A stretch of DNA of 64,000 nt from Tsuneonella litorea (lineage in GTDB: Bacteria; Pseudomonadota; Alphaproteobacteria; Sphingomonadales; Sphingomonadaceae). The notes beneath the pieces are model-generated. The model searched no databases and was not told the origin of the DNA. It saw only the letters and a program-made list of their open reading frames with translations. A program made the translations under genes and the position numbers. The stretch is taken from NCBI RefSeq assembly GCF_025154015.1, contig NZ_JAOAMV010000001.1:186001-250000 (forward strand), read 5' to 3'. Positions within the stretch are counted from its first letter, which is position 1. Each line of letters begins with the position of its first letter. Positions 35,264-44,600 of the stretch are shown here, in pieces.

Positions 35264-35286
35264 GCTAAGTAAAGTATATAATTGCC
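35264..35286 (-). repeat. Right terminal inverted repeat of the transposon
   Basis: Exact reverse complement of 32795-32817. It ends 41 bp upstream of the transposase start and probably contains or abuts its promoter. Confidence 0.93.
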
Positions 35287-35294
35287 GAAAATTC
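35287..35294 (+). repeat. 8-bp target-site duplication, right copy
   Basis: GAAAATTC directly outside the right inverted repeat, identical to 32787-32794. Confidence 0.9.
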
Positions 35295-37517
35295 CTTCCC
35301 GCTGAAGCTGTCGCGAACGCCGGATTTTCTTCTCTTTTTAAGATTGCGCGACCACTTTATGGAGGTGTCGAACTTTTTCCCGTCCCTATGGGCATTGTAG
35401 ATGCTACCGAAAAAGGAGATTTTTGAACTGACGTCGGCGTCCTTAATCCCATAAACCCACGAATCTCGGGCAGTGTTGATGCCGTTGGTGAACTCCCGAA
35501 AGATTGCGTCGATGCCCCTCGGGCCCTTCGCCTTCTTTGTTTTCTCACTTATCATCGGAATATGTTGACCGAAGTCCGGGTGACCGGGGTCGATCCAGTA
35601 CCCCAAATTGTCTGGTCTGACCTCTGTGGCTGATACATCGCCAAGGTTACCGTGAGCGATTGCTGAAAGCTTGTCCTCGAGAGCAAGCGTGTGAGATTGG
35701 GAACCGTAGTGGATTCGGTCCGCACTAGATTTCTTCTTTTTCACCAGGAAGCAAATCGCGACGCCCGTTGATATGCCGAAGACGTTTGCGCCGCCGCCAT
35801 CTCCTTTCTGCTTCCAATCGCCACCTAGATCGCAGACCCAAATCTCGGCGAAGTCCCGCAGTGCAAGTTTTCGAAAACCGTCGTATGTTTTCGCCCACAA
35901 AAAACTACGGTTCGTAATGAATGCAACAATACCTTCGTCAGACAAACGATCTGCAGCCCAGCGATAAAATCTCGCATACATGTCATAGGCTTTGGGCTTC
36001 TTAGCATTGGACTCTTTGATATACGTGTTCTTGATGCGCTTATCGATGTGTCCGTAGGCACGATTCTTGTTGTCGTCATTCTCGTTTTGCTGGTTGGCGT
36101 TGTAGGGCGGGTTGCCGATGATCACGCTGATCTTGCGCCGGTTCTGCCGTTTGATCCGCTCGATATTCTCGTCGCTCAGGCTTCCAAGCAGGTCGAACTG
36201 GTGCCCCGAATGAATCCCCAGGGCGTCGACATTGTCGAGCGTGTCCACAAGGCACAGGTTCTCGAACTCGGCGAACTGCCCGGTGATCGCCTGGTAGGTC
36301 GCCTCGATGTTCAGATTGGCGACGTAGTACGGCAGGATCGCCACCTCATTGGCATGCAGTTCCTCCTTGTACTTGTGCCGCAGCTTGTCGTGGTTGCCGC
36401 GGAAGTGCTCGAGCAATTCGACGATGAAGGTCCCGGTGCCGGTCGCCGGGTCGAGGATCTCCACTCCCCGGTCGATCAGGTTCTTGCCGAAGTGCTTTTC
36501 GCACAACCAGTCGGCGCTGCGGATCATGAAGCGCACAATCTCGCCCGGGGTATAGACCACACCGAGCCGGTCCGCTGCCTTGCGGTTGTAGGCCTTGTAG
36601 AAGTCCTCGTAGAGCGCCTTCAGGAAGCCCTGCTTCTCGCTGTGGCTCTGGATCAGCGCGGCTGTGCTGGCGATGCCGGCATAATAGGGCGCCAAGGCAC
36701 GTAGCAGAGTGGATTTCTCGCCCCGTTTGAACAGGACGTCTTCTAGCTTCTTCAACTCGGCAGCAACGTTGTTCTGCTGGTGGAAGTCGGGGTTGTCGAA
36801 GACCTTGGCGAAGATGTCTTCGGTCAGGATGTGCTGGATCAGCATTTCCCGCACGTCGTCTTCGCTGACCGCCGGGTTGATCGCATCGCGCGCGTGCTTG
36901 AGAAAGGCCTGCGCGGCGGCAGCGAATTCGCGTGACTGGGCGTTCTTCTCCGCGATTCGTTCGCGCAGCGCTGCGAGGACATGGGGCAAGTCGGCGGCGA
37001 ACTGCTTCACCGCTTTGTTGAAGTCAGCGACTTCCTTCCGCTCGTGCGCGAAGAATACAGTCAGCAAATTGAGCAGGCTGTCGTCGTCCGCCTGCATCTT
37101 GGCGCGCAGGACTTCCGCCCCGTCCTGCCACAGGATAGCGGTGGCATCGTCGGTGAAGACGATGTTGTCTTTCGGGTACCCCTTGCGGAACTTGGCTTCG
37201 ATCTCCTTGTCGAGATCGTCGCTCTCGTCCTTCGCTTCCCAGTATCCAAACGGCACGCGCAGGCCGTGGAGCAGCGCGCCATCGACGTAGATGCGCGTCA
37301 TCTGCTTCGTCAAAATGTCGTGTTCGGCAATGAATTGCAGATCTTGTGCGCGACCCCAGCGCTTTAGCAGGTCCTTGAACGCCTCCCGCAGCACGCTTTC
37401 GCGCCGGCTACCCGAAGCCGCCCTAAGTCGGTCGAGCTCGGCGCGATACTCGTTGATCAGATGCTGGCTCAAGCACACCCCCTCAGTCGCGAGTAGGGCT
37501 AGAGGCTTTCCAGGCAT
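35287..37517 (-). pseudogene. N-terminal part of a type ISP-like restriction-modification enzyme, disrupted by the transposon
   Basis: This encodes about 744 residues of a single-chain restriction-methylation enzyme before running 6 codons into the transposon and stopping. Residues D79 and E94-x-K96 (FGYWEAKD) form a PD-(D/E)xK nuclease. No helicase follows. The methyltransferase has DPATGTGTF at 356-364 and catalytic NPPY at 469-472, an adenine-N6 type. With the fragment at 31919-32786 the intact gene would encode 1032 residues. The 5' end is uncertain: ATG 37517, GTG 37478 or TTG 37472 (LSQHLINEY, preceded by GAGGGGG). A truncated protein retaining nuclease and methylase but lacking the target-recognition part could still be made. 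Confidence 0.87.
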
Positions 37518-37651
37518 TTGTCAGCCGACGAACTCCGCGCGAATGTCGCGGCTTGGGCCGGTAGAAGACCGTCCGGTTCTGGTGATCAAACCGAGGAAGC
37601 GGGCATTCGCAGGCCGGGCAGCCATATGTCGCTGCGAGACGTTCTCCTCAT

Positions 37652-38443
37652 ATGACCATGCACCACACGCGCTCAGGCCGCGGGAAACCCCTTCTGCTCA
37701 TCCATGGCTTGGGGGGAAGCCACCGCTCCTGGGACACGGTTTTTACCTCTCTCGCCAAAGAGCGGGACGTGATTGCACTCGACCTGCCCGGCCACGGACA
37801 AACCCCTGCAGAGGCCGATAGCGGCACGTTCGATGGCTTGGCACGCAGCGTTGAGGATTGGTTGGCCAAGGAGGATCTCGAAGGGATCGATATGGTTGGC
37901 AGCTCGATGGGCGCTCGCCTCGTGCTCGAGATGGCACGGCGCGGTCGCGCCGGGGCGGTCGTCGTGCTCGATCCGGGCGGGTTCTGGCAAGGCTGGGAAC
38001 GCACGTTCTTCAGGACCACCATAACGGCGTCGATTGCAGTCGTGCGGGCGATGCAACCAGTGCTTCCTGCCATCACCAAGAATATCGCCGGCCGGACCGC
38101 GCTCATGCTTCAGCTTTCTGCAAAGCCTTGGGCGCTGCATCCCTCTTTGGTTTTGAACGAACTGCGGTCGTTCGCTGGTACGTCTACCTTCGACTCGCTG
38201 GTGAAGGACCTTGCTACCAGTCCAATGCAGGAAGGCCCTGCGGCCAATGGTGCGCCCGTCGTCATCGGCTGGGGCCGCAAGGATCGACTGTGTCTTCCTG
38301 CGCAAGCGAGCCGAGCGATGAATGCATTTCCAAAGGCAAAAATGCACTGGTTCGCGCAGAGCGGACATTTCCCGATGTGGGATCAACCAATGGATACAAT
38401 CCAGGTGATCCTCGACGCCACGGGTCGGCCGGCATACGCATGA
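37652..38443 (+). CDS. Alpha/beta hydrolase, 263 aa
   Basis: A cytosolic alpha/beta-hydrolase-fold esterase or related enzyme. The oxyanion segment is LLIHGLGGSHRSW. The nucleophile is S85 in GSSMG, the acid probably lies in GWGRKDRL and the base in SGHFPMWDQP. Start ATG 37652; a second ATG 6 bases later is possible, and no strong ribosome-binding site precedes either. It stands alone, divergent from the restriction-modification gene. A lactonase role for the Baeyer-Villiger products is possible, but the gene is 6 kb away from that cluster and lacks its operator motif. Confidence 0.85.
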   Translation: MTMHHTRSGRGKPLLLIHGLGGSHRSWDTVFTSLAKERDVIALDLPGHGQTPAEADSGTFDGLARSVEDWLAKEDLEGIDMVGSSMGARLVLEMARRGRAGAVVVLDPGGFWQGWERTFFRTTITASIAVVRAMQPVLPAITKNIAGRTALMLQLSAKPWALHPSLVLNELRSFAGTSTFDSLVKDLATSPMQEGPAANGAPVVIGWGRKDRLCLPAQASRAMNAFPKAKMHWFAQSGHFPMWDQPMDTIQVILDATGRPAYA

Positions 38444-38713
38444 CGCTCCAGCAGGTGGCGGACACCGGATAGCAAAAGGGCAAGCTTACTGAGGCGTTGG
38501 CAGCTTCTGGCTCCCCTAACGCTTTGAGCCGCCTTTAGGGAGTGGCCGCATCACGGAAAAGGCAGTTGCCCATTTCGGAGCCAGGCTTCGCAACCGGGAG
38601 CAAACGCTGTTTTTGTGCCCGTTTCCTGACTCTCGAATGCACGATGACAGCCCGACAGATTGTGGGCTTACGTGGCGCGGGAAATCGTGCTCGCTTAGCC
38701 CCTTCGCTCGAGG

Positions 38714-39409
38714 TTAGGCGGCCTCTGCGACCGACTCGCCATCCGTGAGCACATATCCGCGGCCCCAGATCGTCTGGATGTAATTGTCGCCGCCACATGC
38801 GTGGCTGAGCTTCTTACGTAGCTTGCAGATAAACACGTCGATGATCTTCAGTTCGGGCTCGTCCATCCCGCCGTAGAGGTGGTTGAGGAACATGTCCTTT
38901 GTGATGGTGGTCCCCTTCCGGAGGCTGAGGAGCTCGATAATAGCGTATTCCTTGCCGGTTAGGTGGACCCGAGCGCCATCGACCTCGACGGTCTTGGCGT
39001 CGAGGTTCACCGCCAGCTTGCCGGTGCGGATGACCGATTGCGAATGGCCCTTGGAGCGGCGGACGACCGCATGGATCCGCGCCACCAGTTCCTCGCGGTG
39101 GAACGGCTTGGTCACGTAGTCGTCGGCACCGAAACCGAAGCTGCGGATCTTCCAGTCCATGTCCGCCAACCCCGAAAGGATCAGCACCGGCGTCTGCACC
39201 TTCGCGACACGTAACTTTTTGAGAACGTCATGTCCGTGCATGTCGGGCAGGTTCAGATCGAGCAGGATGATGTCGTAATCGTAGAGCTTGCCGAGATCAC
39301 AGCCCTCCTCGCCGAGATCGGTCGAGTAGACGTTGAAGCCTTCGATCGTGAGCATAATCTCGATCGCGCGTGCCGTTGTCGGCTCGTCCTCGATCAGCAG
39401 TACGCGCAT
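38714..39409 (-). CDS. ctrA: Cell-cycle response regulator CtrA, 231 aa
   Basis: An OmpR-type two-component regulator that controls cell-cycle, motility and related genes in alphaproteobacteria. The receiver domain has the acidic pocket around E7-D8-E9, the phospho-acceptor D51 ([10 protein letters not shown]) and K101 (YVTKPF). The C-terminal winged helix includes [17 protein letters not shown] and [12 protein letters not shown]. The sequence is very close to CtrA throughout. ATG 39409 is preferred to an ATG at 39496, since the extension lacks conservation. A CtrA-like box lies upstream, so it probably autoregulates. Confidence 0.95.
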   Translation of the reverse strand: MRVLLIEDEPTTARAIEIMLTIEGFNVYSTDLGEEGCDLGKLYDYDIILLDLNLPDMHGHDVLKKLRVAKVQTPVLILSGLADMDWKIRSFGFGADDYVTKPFHREELVARIHAVVRRSKGHSQSVIRTGKLAVNLDAKTVEVDGARVHLTGKEYAIIELLSLRKGTTITKDMFLNHLYGGMDEPELKIIDVFICKLRKKLSHACGGDNYIQTIWGRGYVLTDGESVAEAA

Positions 39410-39456
39410 CCTCTTTCCCCTCGTGTCCCGGATTACGAGGATTTGAAGGAAATTGG

Positions 39457-39471
39457 TTAACAAGATGCTAA
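39457..39471 (-). promoter_or_regulatory. CtrA-like binding box upstream of ctrA
   Basis: On the minus strand the sequence is TTAG-N7-TTAA, one base off the TTAA-N7-TTAA consensus for CtrA. It lies about 48 bp upstream of the ctrA ATG. Known alphaproteobacterial ctrA genes are autoregulated, which fits. Confidence 0.5.
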
Positions 39472-39599
39472 AGGAGACGAAGACACGGACTGCCACGTTG
39501 GCCCGTTACGAATGGTTAGCGAGTGTAATTGAAAATCTCGGCTTTCTCGCGCATAGATACTGACCTCAACTCCTTCAGAAAAGAAAAGAGATTATCGAT

Positions 39600-40064
39600 T
39601 TGGCAAACGAACTCGACACCGATGTGGCCGAAATGCTTATCACGCTCACCGCGGACATCGTCTCCGCGCACGTCGCCAACAATACCATCGCCATAGATGA
39701 CGTGCCGCGACTGGTTCGGTCTGTTCACGATGCACTCGCAAGCCTCGGTAGCGCCGCCGAAAAAGAGGAAGAGTTGCCGCCCCCGGCCGTCTCGATCCGC
39801 TCTTCGGTGAAGAAGGACCATCTCGTCTGCCTCGAGGACGGCAAGAAGATGAAGATGCTCAAGCGCCACCTGATGACCGAACACGGGATGACCCCCGACG
39901 AATATCGCCAGCGCTGGGGCCTTAGTGCCGACTATCCCATGGTCGCGCCCGACTATGCAGCAACCCGCCGCGATCTCGCCCTGAAGATCGGCCTCGGTCG
40001 CAAGCCCAACCAGAAGCGCGGTCGGCGCAAGGGCAGCGGCGAAAAGCGCGCTGAAACAAAGTAG
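39600..40064 (+). CDS. MucR/Ros family transcriptional regulator, 154 aa
   Basis: A small DNA-binding regulator that typically controls surface polysaccharide, motility or cell-cycle genes. The N-terminal LITLTADIVSAHVANNT is the oligomerisation region typical of MucR. The zinc-finger-like region reads CLEDGKKMKMLKRHLMTEHGMTPDEYRQRWGL, where the first Cys is retained and the histidine pair is HLMTEH. The C-terminus is Arg/Lys-rich. The start appears to be TTG 39600; the next in-frame ATG (39633) would delete part of the conserved helix. It is divergent from ctrA, 190 bp away. Confidence 0.88.
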   Translation: MANELDTDVAEMLITLTADIVSAHVANNTIAIDDVPRLVRSVHDALASLGSAAEKEEELPPPAVSIRSSVKKDHLVCLEDGKKMKMLKRHLMTEHGMTPDEYRQRWGLSADYPMVAPDYAATRRDLALKIGLGRKPNQKRGRRKGSGEKRAETK

Positions 40065-40284
40065 AGTTCCTCGCTGAGGTCAGGCTCTTATTGCCGAAGC
40101 GATTGCCGAGCGCCGGACTGATCCTCGGTCTCTTGCCACTCTCCGCAGTCTTTCAGCGGCTCTCATTCTAGCTGACTTGCTGTCCCAACGGCCGCCGGCC
40201 AGTAGCATGGCGTAGATATACGCACGCGGGCTTATCTCTTCATCAAGCAAACTGCGCGATTAACCTCGAAAACGGAGGTCGCGC

Positions 40285-40758
40285 GTGCTCCCCAGGATTG
40301 CCTACATCTCCGAAGCTGCGGAGGACAGCGAGCGTCGCGGTGCGTCACGGCGGACCGTTTACCTGCCAGCACGGAACGTTCCACCGGCGCGGGGGCCGCG
40401 CGCGATCCTCCTCGACCTGTCAGAAACCGGCCTTCGCCTGCAATGCCGTTCCTTGCCTCAGGTGGGCGAAGTGATCCTCGTCGACCTTCCGCTTACGGGA
40501 CAGGTGTCCGCGCGGGTCGTCTGGCTCTCCGGGGATCAATGCGGTGCAGAGTTTGAGCGACCAGTGAGCAAGGGTGCCGTCAGCGCTGCGGTCCTGTCAT
40601 CGCCGCCCAATGAGCGGCCGACTGCTGCGGCTTACGAGACCGAGGAGCCGAAGGTCGAGCTGGTGCCCATCCGCGCGGAATGGGCCCTCATGATGCTATT
40701 GCCGTTTGTTCTGCTCTTGCTCTTCGCGCTCGCCTTCCTGCCGATGAGCGGGTTCTAG
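40285..40758 (+). CDS. PilZ-domain protein with a C-terminal membrane anchor, 157 aa
   Basis: Residues 17-100 form a PilZ domain: RRTVYLPAR, then LLDLSETGLRLQC (the DxSxxGxxl motif), VSARVVWLSGDQCGAEF. PilZ domains usually bind cyclic di-GMP. After an acidic linker, residues 133-154 are a hydrophobic helix, so the domain would face the cytoplasm at the inner membrane. The start is a GTG at 40285 with GGAGGT at ideal spacing. The RxxxR motif before the DLSETG part is partly present (RRGASRR). Confidence 0.8.
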   Translation: MLPRIAYISEAAEDSERRGASRRTVYLPARNVPPARGPRAILLDLSETGLRLQCRSLPQVGEVILVDLPLTGQVSARVVWLSGDQCGAEFERPVSKGAVSAAVLSSPPNERPTAAAYETEEPKVELVPIRAEWALMMLLPFVLLLLFALAFLPMSGF

Positions 40759-40889
40759 CCGGGTCAAACGCTCCCGAAGCGGATTTACCGACCCGCAACA
40801 CTCGCATGTCATAACTACCTCCCACCGCAAGGCCTGACGCGTTACGCGGTGAACAAGAAGCCTTCTAATGTCTGGAAACGCCTGTTTGG

Positions 40890-40917
40890 GCCCGGCCACC
40901 ATCGAGCGTTGCCGGGC
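40890..40917 (+). terminator. Possible terminator hairpin after the PilZ gene
   Basis: GCCCGGC (40890-40896) and GCCGGGC (40911-40917) can pair, and the following bases are TCATTTCTT. It could end transcription of the upstream PilZ gene, although it lies 130 bp after the stop. Confidence 0.35.
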
Positions 40918-40969
40918 TCATTTCTTGTAACCGGCTGAAAACGCAAGCTGTCGTTCTGGTACAATCCCG

Positions 40970-41076
40970 GCGTGCGATTGGCGCTAATGGGAACCAGCGA
41001 CCCGAAGGGCTGAAGCGATTCGGACCCTCTCCTAGGAGGCCCCGCCTTCAATCTCGTCGGCGGGGCCCCTTTTTTT
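40970..41076 (+). ncRNA. Candidate small RNA of about 105 nt
   Basis: There is no coding frame here, but a TACAAT (40960-40965) precedes the stretch and a strong intrinsic terminator ends it (41038-41076). A weak -35 CTGAAA lies 19 bases upstream of TACAAT. Internal stems are visible: CCGAA/TTCGG around 41001-41022 and the self-complementary CTCCTAGGAG (41028-41037), whose CUCC could pair with ribosome-binding sites. I cannot match it to a named RNA family. Confidence 0.35.
41038..41076 (+). terminator. Strong intrinsic terminator
   Basis: GGCCCCGCC (41038-41046) pairs perfectly with GGCGGGGCC (41059-41067), and a run of seven T follows (41070-41076). It points rightward. The nearest plus-strand gene ends almost 280 bases earlier, which is why a separate short transcript is suspected. 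Confidence 0.88.
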
Positions 41077-41123
41077 CAGAGGTCGACTGCGCGCCGAACC
41101 CGCGGGGCCATTTCTTCGCAGCG

Positions 41124-41348
41124 TCACAGGCCGGCGTAGATCCCTTCGCGCACCGCGTCGGCGGTGCAACTCGCCCCGAGTTTCTTCATCAGCGACGCCC
41201 GCACGGCCAGCGCGTGAGCCTCCCCCTTTCCGAGGCGGAAAGCGATCGTCTGCTGGGACTCGCCCGCGACGAGGCAGGTCAGCACATCGTATTCGTCTTC
41301 CGTAAGAAGATCGGCGATGGATGGCTTGCGGGCCATTGGCTGGGGCAT
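41124..41348 (-). CDS. Small LuxR-type helix-turn-helix protein, 74 aa
   Basis: Essentially a bare GerE/LuxR-type DNA-binding domain: LTEDEYDVLTCLVAGESQQTIAFRLGKGEAHALAVRASLMKKLGASCTADAV, with the recognition helix and the K-L-G-A turn in place. There is no sensory domain. ATG 41348 follows TGAGGAG at good spacing. It may act as a dimeric regulator or as an accessory to another LuxR protein. Its targets are unknown. Confidence 0.7.
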   Translation of the reverse strand: MPQPMARKPSIADLLTEDEYDVLTCLVAGESQQTIAFRLGKGEAHALAVRASLMKKLGASCTADAVREGIYAGL

Positions 41349-41659
41349 CTTGGCTCCTCAGACTGGTGACGCGATCAAGGTATGAAGTCGCAGGTCTGCC
41401 CGAAGGTTCCCTCAAAGAAGAGCGCATCATAGAGATGCTTCACGGTTCGGCCTTGTCCCCACACATCATCGCTCTAGGGTGCAAGCAACGCCAGGCGCCC
41501 TTCGGGACGCTAAAATAGGAAGAGGACGACCTGGCAGGCCCTGTTAGCGCAGAGGCAGGGCCACCTCCAACCTCGTCACACATCGGATTTGGACCGCTTC
41601 TCGGCCGTTTGCCGAACGGCAGGTTCTAGACGAGCTATTGTGCGAAACGGACATTCGAT
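41349..41659. other. Intergenic stretch with a hairpin upstream of the RelA/SpoT-like gene
   Basis: This gap of 311 bases has no convincing gene. It contains an inverted repeat GGCCCTG (41537-41543) / CAGGGCC (41556-41562) and a second GCCGTT/AACGGC stem further on. The region marks the junction between resident genes and the probable integrated island. Confidence 0.4.
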
Positions 41660-44600
41660 ATGCCTCGTTTTGCCGATCTGGATGCGGGCCGGGAGCGCGG
41701 AATGACCTTCGACGAATATCAGACCGGTGGGATGGCGCTATATGCCGACTTCGCCGAGGCGGTGTCGGACATCCTCGAGGCCGCGATCGCCGAGCAACGC
41801 GACCTTTGCCTGCAGAACATCCAGTGCCGCGCGAAGGAACCAGCGTCGCTCGAGGCGAAGCTCGCCAGGGCCGGGGCGAAGGCCGACACGCCGATCGGCG
41901 ACCTCGCCAAGGACGTCGCGGGCTGCCGCGTGATCCTCTACACCAACGGCGACGTCGAGCGGTTCCGGAATAGCGGCATCCTGCGCGACAACTTCGACGT
42001 CGACTACGATCGCTCCAAGATGCACTACCCCGAGAGCAAGGAGGAGGGCGCCGAATTCTTCATATCGGAGAACTGGGTGGTGACGCTGAGCGAGGCTCGC
42101 TGCGCGCTCCCCGAATACCGCCGGTTCGCCGGACTGCGCTGCGAGATCCAGATCCAAACGATCCTCGACCACGCTTGGGCCGAGATGGCGCACGACACCA
42201 TCTACAAGCCGATGACCGACGTGGGGTTCGGGGTCGCGAAGATCGAGGCGATGCGTAAGCGTCTGCGCAAGGTGATGCAGGAACACCTCCAGCCGGCGGG
42301 CTACGCCTTCGACAAGATCGCCAGCGACTATGCCCAACTGCGCGACGGCAAGGAAATGTTCGACGGCGACGCCCTCGCGGCGATCCGCGGCTGCGACGAC
42401 CGCAACAGCCTCGAGGAGACGGTCGAGCGCTACTCGAACTTCGTGCTGCCCCACTTCGATGAGTACGTCGCCGCCGCGCCCGACATCATCGACACGATGT
42501 CCGACGCGGCGATGCGCGCGCCCGGGATGCCCGAGGTGCCACTCAGGTACTTTAACCGCGAATATCCCGGCACCAGGGCGCATGCGGTCATCGTCAAGAT
42601 CTGCCGGATCCTGGAAAGCGGTTATCTGCTCTACGCGGCGCCGGAGCGGATGTTCGACGCCGTGATCGCCATGCGAAGCGCCGCCGCCACGGACGACGAG
42701 CGCAAGCCGATCGACGATCTCGCCCGGCGGTTCGCCCAGTATGACCTCCATGCCTGGAAGAGGGTCGGGCCGGGAATCCAGCGGGTGATCGTCGACAGGA
42801 TCGCCGGGATGGAGGATGCCTCCCTGGTCGAAGCCGCCGCTAGCGCCACCATCATGCTGAAGGAGACCCTCTCGAGCACGGTGACCGGCACCAGCTGGAA
42901 GGCCGACGCGATGCTGCTTCACAACGGATCGGTCGTCGTCACCGACGAGCTGAAGCAGATTCGCCGCGATGCGCTGGGACAGCTCGAGCGCCTGCACGGG
43001 CTCCTCGCCGACGACGGGGCGAAGGGCAACGTGCGGCACGCCATGCTCGCCGCGGGCAGCACGCCGAACAACGCCGGCTACACCGATCAGCTCGGCGAGG
43101 TCATCATGGACGACCTCGCACGGGTCATGGGGTTCTTCGCCGGGGTGATCCCCGGGCTCGGGCTCGAGGCAAGGCGGCATCTCGAAGTCGCCGTCCACCA
43201 GCGATACTACGCCTACCACGCGCTGCCGCCCGCCATGGCTGGTAACGCCGCGCTGGTGGCAGCGCAGGGGCGGCTGCTCGAGGCGTTCGCCGACGTCCGT
43301 GCCGCGCTAGACGCCGATCCCGAACTGGCCCGCTACCGGCTGCTCGTCGGCTACGACAGCGTGACCACGAGCATGTGGGCGAAGCCGGGCTTCGACTACG
43401 AGGCGAGGAAGGAAGAGCGGTTCGCCGGCATCGAAGCGCTGATCGCGGAAGTCACGGCCGACACGTCGGACGAGTGGCTCGCGCGGCTCGAGCGCTTCGT
43501 CGAGACGCGCAGCAGCGATGGGGCGACGTTCATTGGACTCCAGGATTTCATCAAGCGGCTCGCGACGACCCAGCCCGACATCTTGCTGTCGTGGTTGCCC
43601 CGGCTCAGCGACCGCCTCGCGGCATGGCTGCCAGGCATGCTCCACGGACTCTGGGAAGCCGGCCGCGGCCCGGACATAGACCGCCTGCTAGAGGGCTGGA
43701 TCGGCGAGGACCGGCACCTGTCCTCGATCGCCTACTACCTGCAGTTCGCCGAGGCGTTCCGGTTCGACCTGCTGGCCACCATCACCGCTAAGGGGCTGGC
43801 CGCGGCGGACGACGCGATCCTGCACAACGCCGCCATCGCCGCCGCCCGGCAGTCGGCGAAGCATCCGCAGGGCCTGTTCGACGAGATCTACCTGCCGGCC
43901 GCGCGGTCGCTGGCGTCACGCGGCGTGTTCAGCTGGACCGGCGGCATGTTCAACTGGGACCAGGTCGAGCTGCTCAAGGGACTCTCCGCCGAGCAGCTCG
44001 ACCCGCTGCTCGCGCTGATGACCGACATGCCGCGCCTGGGCAGCGACGGCGAGGCGATGCTCGCCGTCATCGCGGCGGAGCACGTCCATGCAGTCATCGA
44101 TCTGATCGGCCGGCGCTTCCAGCACGACAGCAAGAACGGGGACATCCGCTACGAAGACCTGCCGCACGGCCTCCACTACCTGCGCGCGCCGCTCGCGGCG
44201 GCCCCGGGCGAGATCGTGGCGGCAGCGCGGGCGTGGTTCGACGCCAATCCGGCTTTCTCGCAGTTCCACGGCGGCCGGCTGATCGCCGAGCTCTTCCCCA
44301 ACTTGGAGCATCCGCTCTATCCGCTGCTCTACGGCCAGCTCGAGCAGGGTCGGGAGGGCATCGACTTCGTACTCTCGGTGCTGAGGGCCTACGAGGGCGA
44401 GAAGTTCCTGCATCCGCTGCTGCGCGCGATCGTCGGTTTCCTGCCCACGGACGACGAGCTGCTGAACATCGTCGACATCGTCATCGACTCGAGCGGCGTG
44501 CTCGTCGGCGAATACGGCTCCGTCGAGGCGCAGGAGGCGCGCAAGGCCCTCGTCGCCGAGTGGGAAGCCGACGAGAACGAGGCCGTGCGCGACTTCGCCG

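Larger units (their letters stand above)
32795..35286. mobile_element. IS1595/ISXO2-type transposon (2492 bp) with passenger genes
   Basis: The element is bounded by 23-bp perfect inverted repeats (32795-32817 and 35264-35286) and flanked by the 8-bp duplication GAAAATTC. It carries an ISXO2-like DDE transposase (34309-35223). Unlike a simple IS of about 1 kb, it holds about 1.4 kb of passenger DNA: a HEPN-like protein gene, a 49-residue divergent gene, a 102-residue protein gene and a zinc-ribbon protein gene. The intact ends and exact duplication indicate a recent insertion into the restriction-modification gene. Confidence 0.92.

Noticed and set aside
41738-43219. A 493-codon frame antisense to the RelA/SpoT-like gene
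   Set aside because: Mirror frame of a GC-rich gene; no recognisable domain and no ribosome-binding site.
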